NCBI GenBank assembly: GCA_964550985.1
Contig: CAZKBM010000003.1
Location: 22,770 to 86,769, forward strand
Direction: 5' to 3'
DNA length: 64,000 bases
From: JAAYCI01 sp964550985
GTDB taxonomy: Bacteria; Bacillota; Clostridia; Oscillospirales; Ruminococcaceae
A program made the position numbers and the translations under genes. Positions 34,551-43,224 of this stretch are shown piece after piece. How positions within the stretch are numbered: the stretch's first letter is position 1; every line of letters starts with the position of its first letter. Under the pieces are notes generated by a model, which searched no databases, was not told the origin of the DNA, and saw nothing but the letters and a program-made list of their open reading frames with translations.

Positions 34551-35786
34551 TTAGCCTTGGTTTTGCGGCAGTTTTTTTCTGCCTCCGGGGCCTGTCTCCC
34601 GTATCATCAGGGTGGCCACCATGCCAATTAGGCAAGGTATGGCGCACAGCACAATGGCAAGGCGCAGGGTAAAGTTATCCCCCATCCAGCCCGCCACAGC
34701 CGGGGCAATAAAGCCCGAGACAAAGCCGCAGGAGGTGATGAGTGAAAAAGCCGCGCCCACAAGCGTGGGGGTCATCTTTTCAAGCTCCATAGGCACCAGG
34801 AACATGGGCGGCACCCAAATGCAGTTGCCCATGCCCACCAGGGCCACCCCGGTAAAGCCCAAAAAGCTTGTGCCGCCAAAATAGAACAAAACCAGCCCCA
34901 CGGCCTTCATGGCCTGCCCCAGCACCAAAAGCCCTTTGCGCCGGCCGCTTTTTGCCATGTAGCCATAGGCAATCAGCCCGCCCGCAATACCAGCAATGGG
35001 GAAAATCAGGGTTAGGTTGTTGGCCATGTCGGGGGTGAAACCCGCCTCCACCTCGTAATAGGTGGGCAACATGCTGGACACGATGGAGAAGCTGATAAAA
35101 TCGCAGACGAAGGCCACAATGAGGATGAGAATCTCCTTGCGGCGAAGCAAGTTCAGGTAGACGTTTTTGTCGGTGGTCACCTCGCCCGCCTCATCGGCCG
35201 CAACGGGGCCTTCATCCTTAACGCCAAACAGCCAAAACAGCAGCACCACGAAGCACAAGATGCCCCAAATGGCCAGCGCCGTACCCCAGGAGCCGCGGAA
35301 GGCCTCCATAAGTGGAATGGTAAGGCCATATACCAGCACATTGCCAAAATAGGGGAACAGGGCGTTCAGGGTGTTCATGGTAACTTGCTGTTTTGGGTTA
35401 TACCAGTGCATAATGGCCGCCCCGGCAAAGGGGGTGCCCAGGCCAAAGCCAATACCGTACAACACCCGGCCCGCCAAAAACAGCGGGTAGCTGTTGGCAA
35501 ACAGGTTTACCGCAATGCCCGCCCCGCCAATAAGCAGGGTGATGATATACATCTTTTTCAGGCCAATTTTTGCCTGGATATAGGGGCCGATGAGCGCGAA
35601 GATGATGATGGGGATAAAGATGATGGAGATGCCTAGGCCGCCTTGGGCCATGTTGACATTGAGGTCCTGCATAATCTGTGTCAATACGGCCGAGGGGTTC
35701 ATCTGGGCAATATACAAAAAGAATATGCCCGCCACAATCAACGCCGTAAGCACCGGCAATTTGTTCAGTCGTTTTTTCTCTTCCAA
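34551..35786 (-). CDS. MFS transporter
   Basis: A 411-residue major facilitator with 12 predicted helices. The A-motif-like loop is GPYIQAKIGLKKMYII. The start is a TTG seven bases after AGGAGGG. The overall pattern (MNPSAVLTQIMQDLNVNMAQGGLGISIIFIP and GIGFGLGTPFAGA) resembles CynX/NimT-type transporters for small organic ions, but this is a weak guide. It lies 66 bp after the AcoX-like gene in the GcvP-like cluster, so it may move its substrate or product. Confidence 0.85.
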   Translation of the reverse strand: MEEKKRLNKLPVLTALIVAGIFFLYIAQMNPSAVLTQIMQDLNVNMAQGGLGISIIFIPIIIFALIGPYIQAKIGLKKMYIITLLIGGAGIAVNLFANSYPLFLAGRVLYGIGFGLGTPFAGAAIMHWYNPKQQVTMNTLNALFPYFGNVLVYGLTIPLMEAFRGSWGTALAIWGILCFVVLLFWLFGVKDEGPVAADEAGEVTTDKNVYLNLLRRKEILILIVAFVCDFISFSIVSSMLPTYYEVEAGFTPDMANNLTLIFPIAGIAGGLIAYGYMAKSGRRKGLLVLGQAMKAVGLVLFYFGGTSFLGFTGVALVGMGNCIWVPPMFLVPMELEKMTPTLVGAAFSLITSCGFVSGFIAPAVAGWMGDNFTLRLAIVLCAIPCLIGMVATLMIRETGPGGRKKLPQNQG

Positions 35787-35852
35787 AACAATCCCTCCTT
35801 TGGTTTAGCAATCAAACGGGGGGTACACGTACACTTTTTAACCTGGCTTTTT

Positions 35853-36971
35853 TTAGCGCACTTCGCACACCAATGTCTCCTGCCAGCCCACCAGTACCCT
35901 ACGGTAGCCGCGCAATTGGGCGTTCAGTTCTTCGTCGCCGGTGTCTACAAACAGGCATTGGTCGGGCAGGGAGTATATCTTGGAGGCCGCCGCCACCACC
36001 CAGATATTTTCGGGGCCTATCTGGCGGATAACCTCCGGGCTAAGTTGCTGGTTGCCACGGCCAAAAATATGCCCCTGGCCGCCTATGGCTGTAATCACCA
36101 GCTTGCAGGGGTGCTGTTTTGTAAAGGCCAGCAGTTCTTTTTCGGCCACATCTTTGGCAAACAGTTTCCCCTCGGCGTAGATATCAATACCCAGCAGGGT
36201 GCCCTCTATGCCAAGGGCCTTTTCGGCTGCCGTTACGGTGCTGCCCGCGCCAAAAATAAAGCACTGCCCGGGCAAAGCCGCCCCGATGCGATCCTTCAGT
36301 TCCTCACATATGCCGCCCACATCGTCGGCGCTGTTGTGCGAGGCCGCCTTGGGGTTTTGCATCACCCCGCGCAGCACCGGCACCGAGAGATACCCGTACA
36401 GCCGCGCCCGTAAGCGCCCGCTGCGGTATTCCTCTTCGTCAATGTCCATCACCTCGGCCTCGCGCAGGGGCGTTGTACCGCTTAGGCAGGCCTGTAAGGC
36501 CTTGCCCGCAGCGGCGGGGCTGCAGGCGTACACCGCCGAGTGAATTTTTACCCCGGCGGGTACTCCGACGACCGGCAGGACCGGCCCCAGCGCTGCCGCC
36601 ACATTGCGGGCCGTGCCGTCCCCGCCCGCAAACAAAAGCACGTCAACGGGCAGGGCCGCCATGGCGCGGGCGGCGGCCTCGGTATCTGCGGGGGTGGTGG
36701 TTTCGGTACTATGCCCCACCACCTCACAGGGCAGGCCCAGGCTTTTTGCAAGGTCCTCGCCCATCTCACCCGGTGCGGCGTACAGGTCAAACTCCTCGGC
36801 CAGGGGAAGCACGGCCTCTAGGGCAAGCTTAGCCTTCATGCCCGCTTTTTTTACCGCGCCGCGCTGCAAAGCCAGCTTTTGCACCTCGGCGCCATCGCTG
36901 CCTTTTAGCCCCACGGCGCCGCCAATACCGGCCACCGGGTTTACAATCAGGCCCAGTTTCTTTTTTGCCAT
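35853..36971 (-). CDS. ATP-NAD kinase-fold protein (AcoX-like)
   Basis: About 372 residues of the ATP-NAD kinase/AcoX family (COG3199-like). It begins MAKKKLGLIVNPVAGIGG and has the nucleotide-binding FAGGDGTARNV motif. The C-terminal segments VDTGDEELNAQLRGYRRVLVGWQE and GGQGHIFGRGNQQLSPEVI are typical of this branch. GGAAAGGAGGGGAAGGAG precedes the ATG at 36971. AcoX homologues sit in catabolic operons, for example for acetoin, but their reaction is not firmly known. Here it lies between the GcvPB-like gene and an MFS carrier. Confidence 0.82.
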   Translation of the reverse strand: MAKKKLGLIVNPVAGIGGAVGLKGSDGAEVQKLALQRGAVKKAGMKAKLALEAVLPLAEEFDLYAAPGEMGEDLAKSLGLPCEVVGHSTETTTPADTEAAARAMAALPVDVLLFAGGDGTARNVAAALGPVLPVVGVPAGVKIHSAVYACSPAAAGKALQACLSGTTPLREAEVMDIDEEEYRSGRLRARLYGYLSVPVLRGVMQNPKAASHNSADDVGGICEELKDRIGAALPGQCFIFGAGSTVTAAEKALGIEGTLLGIDIYAEGKLFAKDVAEKELLAFTKQHPCKLVITAIGGQGHIFGRGNQQLSPEVIRQIGPENIWVVAAASKIYSLPDQCLFVDTGDEELNAQLRGYRRVLVGWQETLVCEVR

Positions 36972-37161
36972 CTCCTTCCCCTCCTTTCCCTGTAAAGCCA
37001 CGCCCGGTGCGGGGGGCGGCGCTTGCCGCACCCCCGCAGGGCTTTAGCAAACCTGTTTTCAAGCTTTGAACCGGTTGGCTTGGGGCCTGTTTTTATTGAG
37101 ATATGTTTATATGGGCACGATTTTAGCTTTTTAGATATGCTTTATGTTTATGTCCATTTTC

Positions 37162-38730
37162 TCACTGCAGCCCGTGGTTATGCTTGTACACCCGCCAGGT
37201 GGCCTGCACCTTGCTTGGGTCCTCTTCATAATAGTTTTTAATACCGTGGCAGGGCGCGTTGTGCGGGGCCGTACGGATGATTTCAGGCTGGTTGTAGCAT
37301 TCATCGGCAATTTTTGCCATGATGGCCACAAACTCGTCGATATCCTCTTTACTGTAGGAGTCGGTGGGTTCCAGCGTGGCGGGCTCTGGCACAATGTGGG
37401 GGTGGTGGCTCTCCCAGTAGTGCTCTAAGCTGTAGTCCACCATGCGTTTCAGCACGTCCTCGGTGCCAAAGCCGGTGTCTTTTTGCAGTTGTTCCCAGCT
37501 ATAGCGGCACTGCTCAATGCGGCGCAGGCCCTTGGCATAGTACATGGTAATGCCCTTGATCTGTTCCATCTTTTTCACCATGTACTGGTTGTTCAAAACG
37601 GCGCACATGGCGGCCTCCTGCACCCCTTCGGGCCCAAGGGAGCGTATCCACATGTAGGCGCGCAGCACCACGCCGCTGTTGCCAAAGAACTGCCTCACCT
37701 GGCCAATGCTCTTTTCGCTGCCCTTCCAGTCCAGTTTGTACAAATCTCCCTCTTTTACCACGCGGGGCACCGGCATATAATCCTTCAAAAAGTCCCGCGC
37801 GCCCATGGCGCCCACGCCGGGGCCCATGCCGCCATGGGGGGAGGAAAAGGTTTTGTGCAGGTTGTAATGGATGAGGTCAAAGCCCGCCTCTTTGGCGCGG
37901 GTAATGCCCATGATGCCGTTTACATTGGCCTGGTCATACACGCAGATGGCGCCCACGGCGTGGGCCGCGTCCACATACTCTTTGATACGGGGGTTGAAAA
38001 TACCCGTATCTTCAGGGTTTGTGATGAAAATGGCGGCTGTGCGCTCGCTCAAAGCCGCTTTAAACGCCTCCAGCGTGGGGTAACCGAGTTCGGGGTCCTG
38101 CATCAGGTCTATCACCTTGTAGCCCGCCGTGGCAGGGCAGCCCGCGTCGCAGGGGTGAGAGAAGATGGTGGTAATCACCTCGTCCCGTTTGCTCTCCTCA
38201 CCCTTTTCGCGCCAATAGGCCCGCACAATGGAGGCGTTGCTGAACACGGCGTGCGCGCCGCCGCCCGGCTGGAAGGAGAAATGATCCATCCCCGAGATGG
38301 ATTTTAAGTAGCGCTCTACCTCATGGTAGATATACAGCATACCCTGCATGGTGCGCTCGTCCTGCATGGGGTGGATATCCACAAATTTGGGGTGGCCGTT
38401 TGCGGTGTGTTCCTGCACTTTGGGGCTATACTTCATGGTGCAGGTGCCCTGGCCGATGTCGATGGTCACGTCGTCGCCCATCGTCTCCTGCGAAAGGCGC
38501 ATATAGTGCCGGTTCACCCGCATTTGGCCCACTTCGGGCAGGGCGGGGGCCTTTTTGCGGCGCAGCGCTTCGGGTATGCCAAATTCGCAGCCCGCAACTT
38601 GTTTTACCTCCTCGGTGGGCGCGGGCAGCAGCACGCCGCGCTCTCCCTCGGTGCTCATTTCAAAGATAATGGGCTCGTCCCATTTTGCCTCGTGAAATTT
38701 ACGCAAAAGTGTTTTGGGGTCTCGTCCCAC
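37162..38730 (-). CDS. Glycine dehydrogenase (decarboxylating) subunit 2-like, GcvPB family
   Basis: A 522-residue PLP-dependent protein of the C-terminal-half P-protein family. The PLP lysine motif is HYNLHKTFSSPHGGMGPG, and FSFQPGGGAHAVFSNASIV plus SHPCDAGCPATAGYKV are recognisable. The start is a GTG at 38730 with AAAGGAG upstream. Typical GcvPB proteins are near 480-490 residues; this one is longer at the N-terminus. It is normally one half of glycine decarboxylase, which hands an aminomethyl group to lipoyl-GcvH. No gcvH, gcvT or lpd is in the window. Confidence 0.85.
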   Translation of the reverse strand: MGRDPKTLLRKFHEAKWDEPIIFEMSTEGERGVLLPAPTEEVKQVAGCEFGIPEALRRKKAPALPEVGQMRVNRHYMRLSQETMGDDVTIDIGQGTCTMKYSPKVQEHTANGHPKFVDIHPMQDERTMQGMLYIYHEVERYLKSISGMDHFSFQPGGGAHAVFSNASIVRAYWREKGEESKRDEVITTIFSHPCDAGCPATAGYKVIDLMQDPELGYPTLEAFKAALSERTAAIFITNPEDTGIFNPRIKEYVDAAHAVGAICVYDQANVNGIMGITRAKEAGFDLIHYNLHKTFSSPHGGMGPGVGAMGARDFLKDYMPVPRVVKEGDLYKLDWKGSEKSIGQVRQFFGNSGVVLRAYMWIRSLGPEGVQEAAMCAVLNNQYMVKKMEQIKGITMYYAKGLRRIEQCRYSWEQLQKDTGFGTEDVLKRMVDYSLEHYWESHHPHIVPEPATLEPTDSYSKEDIDEFVAIMAKIADECYNQPEIIRTAPHNAPCHGIKNYYEEDPSKVQATWRVYKHNHGLQ

Positions 38731-38798
38731 AAGAAACACTCCTTTCTATATCGTTATCAGTTGTTGGGCGTTTGTTAAAAGCCTTTAAAGGAACCCTG

Positions 38799-38959
38799 GT
38801 ACCTCATGTCATCTAAAACATTAGAAATACCGCCAAGGATTTTTTTGCCAGACAAGGCGGAGGATTGAGCAATAACCGTTGTTATTGCGATTGACGACAA
38901 CGCAGTATGGTGGAAAAAGACTGGGGGTCATATCCATGCTTTTGGCTGACATGAGGTAC
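38799..38959 (+). repeat. 161-bp MITE-like element F between the two GcvP-like genes
   Basis: It has a perfect 12-bp terminal inverted repeat (GTACCTCATGTC and its complement). Inside are further inverted pairs, GCAATAAC/GTTATTGC and CCGCC/GGCGG. There is no coding capacity. Nearly the whole intergenic space 38740-38971 is filled by it, so the two subunit genes are separated by an insertion-like sequence. Confidence 0.7.
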
Positions 38960-38971
38960 TAGGCACTGGCC

Positions 38972-40384
38972 CTATAGAATTTCACTGAGGGCGCTGGCCA
39001 AAGCGTCTATCTCCTGCTGGCCCACCACCTCGGTTACGCAGTACAGGGCGCTTTGCCCCAGCCAGGGGAAGTCCTTCGAGAGATCCAGCCCGCCGAAGAT
39101 GCCTTTGGCAAGCAGTTTATCGTTAATTTCGGCCACAGTTTTGCCGCTGGCGTCAAAATTCACCACAAATTCCTGGAAGGTAGCGCCCGAGAGGGGCAGC
39201 TTTACCCCTTTGATGGCGGCCAGCTTCTTTTTGGCATAGCTGTGGTTGTAAAAAATGGTCTCGCCCACATCTTGGAAGCCTTTGGGGCCCATCAAACTCA
39301 TATATACAGCGGCCGAAACCATGTGTAGCGAACAGCCCGTGCCCGTAAACTCGTTGCCTTTGGCGCGGCGGGCGTAATGGGTGCGGTCTACCAGCACGTT
39401 GCCAAATACATATTCACCCTCCACTTCGGGCTCTACAAAACTGTAGATGAAGTCTTTAAAGTTCATGATGTATTTTTCTTCTTGCTTCATGGAGATGAAA
39501 CCCGCCTGCCCGTTGCCGCAACTGAGGTGCAGCCCCAGAGAGTGTAAATCTCCGCAGACGATGGTGGCCCCATAGTTTGTGGGGGCCTCTAAAACGCCCA
39601 GAGAGATGGGGTCCACATAGGTGATATATTCGCAGCCGTTTTGGGCGCAAAGTTTGCCAATCTCGGCCACGGCAGGCTCCATCACGCCCAAAAAGTTTAC
39701 CGGCTCCACCACGGCGGCGGTCACATCCGGGCCCATTTTGGCTTTGAAATCCTCTAAAACCAGTGCGCCGGTGGCCTTATCGCAGCTCACAAACACCGGC
39801 TCAATTTTCAGTTCTTCCTGGTTTGAATCGATGTAGTTCAGCACGATGCGGCGCAGTTGGGGGTTCATAATTTCGGGCAGCAGCACCTTTTTGCGCCCAT
39901 TGATGCGGTTGGCAATGCAGATGGCCGTGCTCATGGCCTGGCCGCCGTCGTACTGCGGCACGCTCATCACGTCGGTATCCAGCAGTTCGGCCAGTTGGCT
40001 GTTGTACTCAATAAAAATTTGGTATTTGCCATGGTCGGCCCAGCTTTCGGCGCCGTAGCAGGTAAGCAATTCGCCACGGCTGGTAATCTCATCCACCACG
40101 GCGGGTATGTAGTGGTTGGCGCAGCCCGCCCCCAAAAAGCTGATGCACTCGTTCGCGGTTTGGTTTTTGCCCAAAACCGCCTCGATATGCCGTTTGATGC
40201 CATATTCATCCAAAATGGCCGGGGGGATGTCCAGTTTTTCACGGAACTTTAGGTTCTCAGGGATCTCCTCGTACAGATCCCACAGATCCTCCACCCCCAC
40301 AAACTCCATCATCTCCCGCTGGGGGCCGGGGGCAGAGTTTGGGATATACGGGTACACAATTTTGTCGTCTCTTACCTTGGCCAC
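38972..40384 (-). CDS. Glycine dehydrogenase (decarboxylating) subunit 1-like, GcvPA family
   Basis: A 470-residue protein of the GcvPA (N-terminal half of P-protein) family. It contains FLGAGCANHYIPAVVDEI, TCYGAESWADHGKYQIFIEYNSQL (a variant of the usual TPYQPEISQG segment) and DLHSLGLHLSCGNGQAGFI. The start is a GTG at 40384 preceded by GGAGGG with six bases spacing; the frame is open further upstream but without a ribosome site. It is slightly longer than usual (about 440). It should form a heteromer with the GcvPB-like protein. The family's core is clear; the substrate is less so. Confidence 0.83.
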   Translation of the reverse strand: MAKVRDDKIVYPYIPNSAPGPQREMMEFVGVEDLWDLYEEIPENLKFREKLDIPPAILDEYGIKRHIEAVLGKNQTANECISFLGAGCANHYIPAVVDEITSRGELLTCYGAESWADHGKYQIFIEYNSQLAELLDTDVMSVPQYDGGQAMSTAICIANRINGRKKVLLPEIMNPQLRRIVLNYIDSNQEELKIEPVFVSCDKATGALVLEDFKAKMGPDVTAAVVEPVNFLGVMEPAVAEIGKLCAQNGCEYITYVDPISLGVLEAPTNYGATIVCGDLHSLGLHLSCGNGQAGFISMKQEEKYIMNFKDFIYSFVEPEVEGEYVFGNVLVDRTHYARRAKGNEFTGTGCSLHMVSAAVYMSLMGPKGFQDVGETIFYNHSYAKKKLAAIKGVKLPLSGATFQEFVVNFDASGKTVAEINDKLLAKGIFGGLDLSKDFPWLGQSALYCVTEVVGQQEIDALASALSEIL

Positions 40385-40448
40385 GTTGTTCCCTCCTGTA
40401 GCTAAATTTTTTCTATGTCCATACTTCAAAGCAGAGGTGCTTACCCCC

Positions 40449-41219
40449 TTACAAAAAGCCAATCATGCCGGGGTCCACTATGGTAAGGCCGCCGTCCACC
40501 ATCAGTTCGGCCCCGGTGATATAACAGGCTTTCTCCGAGGTGAGGAAGAGGGCCGCCTGCCCAATTTCCTCTAAGGTGCCGGGGCGCTTCATGGGTACAA
40601 AACGGGTTACAATGCTGTAGGCTTCGTCCAGCGAAACTTTGTCCCTGTCCATAATCTCCTGCATCTCCTGGTCGCTCATGGCGGTACGCATCCAGCCCGG
40701 ATGCAGCACGTTGGAGCGCACCCCGGCCTCGCCAAAATCAAAGGCGACGGATTTGGAGAGCCCGCAGATGGCGTGCTTAAAGGTGACATAGCACACTTCG
40801 TCGCGCACGGCCAGCTTTGCCGAGGGCGAGCCGATGAACAGGATATTGCCCTGGTTTTTTTTGAGGTAGGGCATGGTTTTTTTGGCGGTGAGATACTGCG
40901 CTGTGAGGTTTACTTTATTCACAAAGTTCCAGTCCTCAACGCTGCAACCCTCCACACTGCCCAGGCGCATAACGGCGGCGCAGGCCACCACAACATCCAG
41001 CCCTTTGCTGTTTGCCTCAATGGCGGGGCTTACCACGGCGTCCCAGGCCTTGTCGTCGGCAATGTCCAGGCACAGGGTTTGCAGGTTTTTTCCGGGCAGG
41101 GTTTGCAGGTTTTTTTCGTCGATATCCAGCGCATACACAAAATAGCCCTCTTCTGCATACATCTGCGCCAAATGCCTGCCCAGCCCCGAGGCCGCGCCCG
41201 TTACCAGTACGGATTTCAT
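40449..41219 (-). CDS. SDR family oxidoreductase
   Basis: A 256-residue classical SDR with cofactor motif TGAASGLGRHLA and Asp in YALDIDEKN. The expected NAG motif is replaced by ACAAVM and the serine position by FIGSPSA; the Tyr/Lys pair is represented by CYVTFKHAICGLSKSVAF. The Tyr-x-x-x-Lys spacing (YVTFK) is intact. The ATG at 41219 follows AAAGGAGC. It is the first gene of the GcvP-like cluster. The substrate is unknown. Confidence 0.85.
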   Translation of the reverse strand: MKSVLVTGAASGLGRHLAQMYAEEGYFVYALDIDEKNLQTLPGKNLQTLCLDIADDKAWDAVVSPAIEANSKGLDVVVACAAVMRLGSVEGCSVEDWNFVNKVNLTAQYLTAKKTMPYLKKNQGNILFIGSPSAKLAVRDEVCYVTFKHAICGLSKSVAFDFGEAGVRSNVLHPGWMRTAMSDQEMQEIMDRDKVSLDEAYSIVTRFVPMKRPGTLEEIGQAALFLTSEKACYITGAELMVDGGLTIVDPGMIGFL

Positions 41220-41298
41220 CACACCAGCTCCTTTCAGCCTTGTTGTGCTTTGCAAAAAAATACCCCGGCCACCCCGTGTGGCCGTCTTTCTGGCTCCC

Positions 41299-41329
41299 AT
41301 TGTAGTGGCAGGCCCCATGGCCATGTCAA
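41299..41329 (-). promoter_or_regulatory. Possible promoter of the SDR-GcvP cluster
   Basis: A perfect TTGACA (41329-41324) and TACAAT (41304-41299) on the minus strand, but with 19 bp spacing, which is long. It lies 80 bp before the SDR start. The gap 41220-41735 otherwise holds the palindrome and repeat B listed separately. Confidence 0.4.
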
Positions 41330-41436
41330 ACCTTTTTTCTTATTTTCGCAAAGCCTGTTATAGAGTGTTTTATCGCTTATTATTTACACGCCCATTATTT
41401 TTATTGCACAAAGTGACGAAAATGGGGATTCTTTGG

Positions 41437-41476
41437 CCCCTGCCAAACTCTGCCACGTGGCAGGGTTTGGCAGGGG
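41437..41476. repeat. 40-bp near-perfect palindrome
   Basis: The arms (CCCCTGCCAAACTCTGCCAC at 41437-41456 and the following 20 bases) match with only one wobble and have no loop. It could form a cruciform, an operator or an RNA hairpin. It lies between the AAHS-type MFS gene and the SDR gene, outside repeat B. No T-run follows closely. Confidence 0.65.
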
Positions 41477-41556
41477 TGCGGCCTTCACTGTGGCAAAACC
41501 TTGCAAAAAAATACGCCTCCCGGTTGGGAAGCGCATATTGTTTTGTGCGGGGTTTA

Positions 41557-41719
41557 TACAGCATATTGACAAACTGTAGCACATAAAAACGGACAAAATT
41601 AGGCGCTGCATAACAGTTTCTACTCTGTATAAGAGTTTCTTGCAAAAACCTGCTGCACAGCTTTTTGAGAAACTCTAATAGCATAAGCTTGCTGCGCAAC
41701 CTTTTAAGAAACTGTAATA
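41557..41719 (+). repeat. 163-bp nested-hairpin repeat, copy B (longest form)
   Basis: Starts TACAGCATATTGACAAACTG and ends AAGAAACTGTAATA. It has an outer pair CAGTTTCT/AGAAACTG and an inner pair AGAGTTTCT/AGAAACTCT. Copy C has the same long form. It lies just past the stop of the AAHS-type MFS gene. Confidence 0.78.
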
Positions 41720-41735
41720 AGGCCGCGTTTTCTCC

Positions 41736-43094
41736 TTAGCCTGAAGCCTGGGGCGGTTCTTCCGGGGCAGTTTCTGCCTGCCCTTCGTGCGCGGCATAGC
41801 GCGTTTGCACCGAGCCATAGGCCGCCGCCGCCAAAAGCCCCGGCAGGGCAAAGGCCAGGCAGTTCCAAAACATGGGCAGAGCGGCCGTCATCAGTAAACC
41901 GCCCAGCGCGGGGCCCAGGGTGCCCCCAATGCGCCCCACGGTGTTGCACACCCCAAGGCCGGTGCTGCGCATACGCCCGGGGTAGTAGTTTGCCACAAAC
42001 GAGGTGCCCACATTTTGGGGCCCAAATACGCAGATACCACAGATGCTAATGAGCACATAGGCCACTGCAATGTTCGATTTGATGGAGAGCAGCATCATGG
42101 CCGCCACCCCCACAAGGTACAGGCAAACCAGCAGCCGCTTTGTGTTAAACTTATCGGCCACCCGCCCCAGTATTACCGAACCAAACAGCGCCGCCGTGTT
42201 CAGGGCCAACAGGCAGGTGAGGCTGGAGCCCAGCTCGTACCCGGCCGCCTGCATCAGCTCGGGCAGCCAGGTGTTCAGGCCGTAAATCATCAAAAGGCCC
42301 ATAAAATAGGCGCACCAAAACAGCACGGTGCTAAGGGCGCGGTGCTGGGTAAACAGGGCCTGCACCGGGGCCTTTTGCGGGGCTTTCGCAGCGCTTTGGC
42401 CCTGGTTTTGGCCTATGGCCCCACGCTGCAGCACAAAGCCGGGGGCCGCTTTGCCAAGGGCCTTTTGCAGTGCGTTTAGCTTATCATGGGCCAGGCAATA
42501 ATCAACAGAATCCGGCAGCCATTTTAGCATAAGCGGTATGGCCAAAAGCGGTAAAAAACCCAGCCAAAGGCAGATACGCCAGTTGCCGTCCCCCAAAGCC
42601 AGGGTGGTAAGGGGGGCCAAAATACCCCCCAGTTGCATACCCGCCATGGCCGTTGCCACAAGGGTGTTGCGCATTTTGGCCGGCGCATAGTCTGAAAGCA
42701 GGCCCATGGCGTTGGGCATGGCCCCCCCAATGCCAAAACCCGCCACAAACCAGCAAAGGCCAAAAGCCAGCGGCGCGTTTGTAAAACCCGCAAGGCCGGT
42801 AAAAACGCTGAACAGCCCCAGGCAAAACACCAGCACCCGCTTACGGCCCAACATATCGGCCAATATGCCCAAAATAAACGAGCCGAATATCATGCCCAGC
42901 AGCGCGGCGCTGCCAAGCAGGCCCGCCTGTGCGGGGCCAAGCTGCCAGGCCTCAATAATCTGGCTTTTCATCGAGCCGTAAATCACCAAATCATAGCCCT
43001 CGGTCATTACCACAAACATGCACAGCAGGGTAAGCGTAAGGTGAAACCTGTTCATCTTAGCCCCTGCCAGCGCCTTTTTAACCGCCGTTTCCAT
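41736..43094 (-). CDS. MFS transporter, aromatic acid:H+ symporter-like (AAHS)
   Basis: A 452-residue major facilitator. The helix-1 motif TEGYDLVIYGSM matches the GFDxxxYG signature of the aromatic acid:H+ symporter family, and LGSAALLGMIFGSFILGILADMLGRKRVL is the A motif. The ATG at 43094 follows AGGAGGGG; the frame is open further upstream but without a ribosome site. It may import a small organic acid. It lies in the same strand as the SDR cluster but ends 500 bp before it, and is not clearly in the same operon. Confidence 0.85.
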   Translation of the reverse strand: METAVKKALAGAKMNRFHLTLTLLCMFVVMTEGYDLVIYGSMKSQIIEAWQLGPAQAGLLGSAALLGMIFGSFILGILADMLGRKRVLVFCLGLFSVFTGLAGFTNAPLAFGLCWFVAGFGIGGAMPNAMGLLSDYAPAKMRNTLVATAMAGMQLGGILAPLTTLALGDGNWRICLWLGFLPLLAIPLMLKWLPDSVDYCLAHDKLNALQKALGKAAPGFVLQRGAIGQNQGQSAAKAPQKAPVQALFTQHRALSTVLFWCAYFMGLLMIYGLNTWLPELMQAAGYELGSSLTCLLALNTAALFGSVILGRVADKFNTKRLLVCLYLVGVAAMMLLSIKSNIAVAYVLISICGICVFGPQNVGTSFVANYYPGRMRSTGLGVCNTVGRIGGTLGPALGGLLMTAALPMFWNCLAFALPGLLAAAAYGSVQTRYAAHEGQAETAPEEPPQASG

Positions 43095-43224
43095 ACTACC
43101 CCTCCTGAAAAAACGGCTTGGCACAAATTCATTACACAAAGTGGCCAAACCGTCTTTTTTACACAAGGCCGATTGTAGCCGCAAAGCCCAGCGTTTGTCA
43201 AGCCAGGTTTTTGCCACTGCGGCC

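Noticed and set aside
38740..38971. Glycine riboswitch before the GcvP-like genes
   Set aside because: The space between the two genes is filled by an element with terminal inverted repeats and shows no tandem glycine aptamer features.
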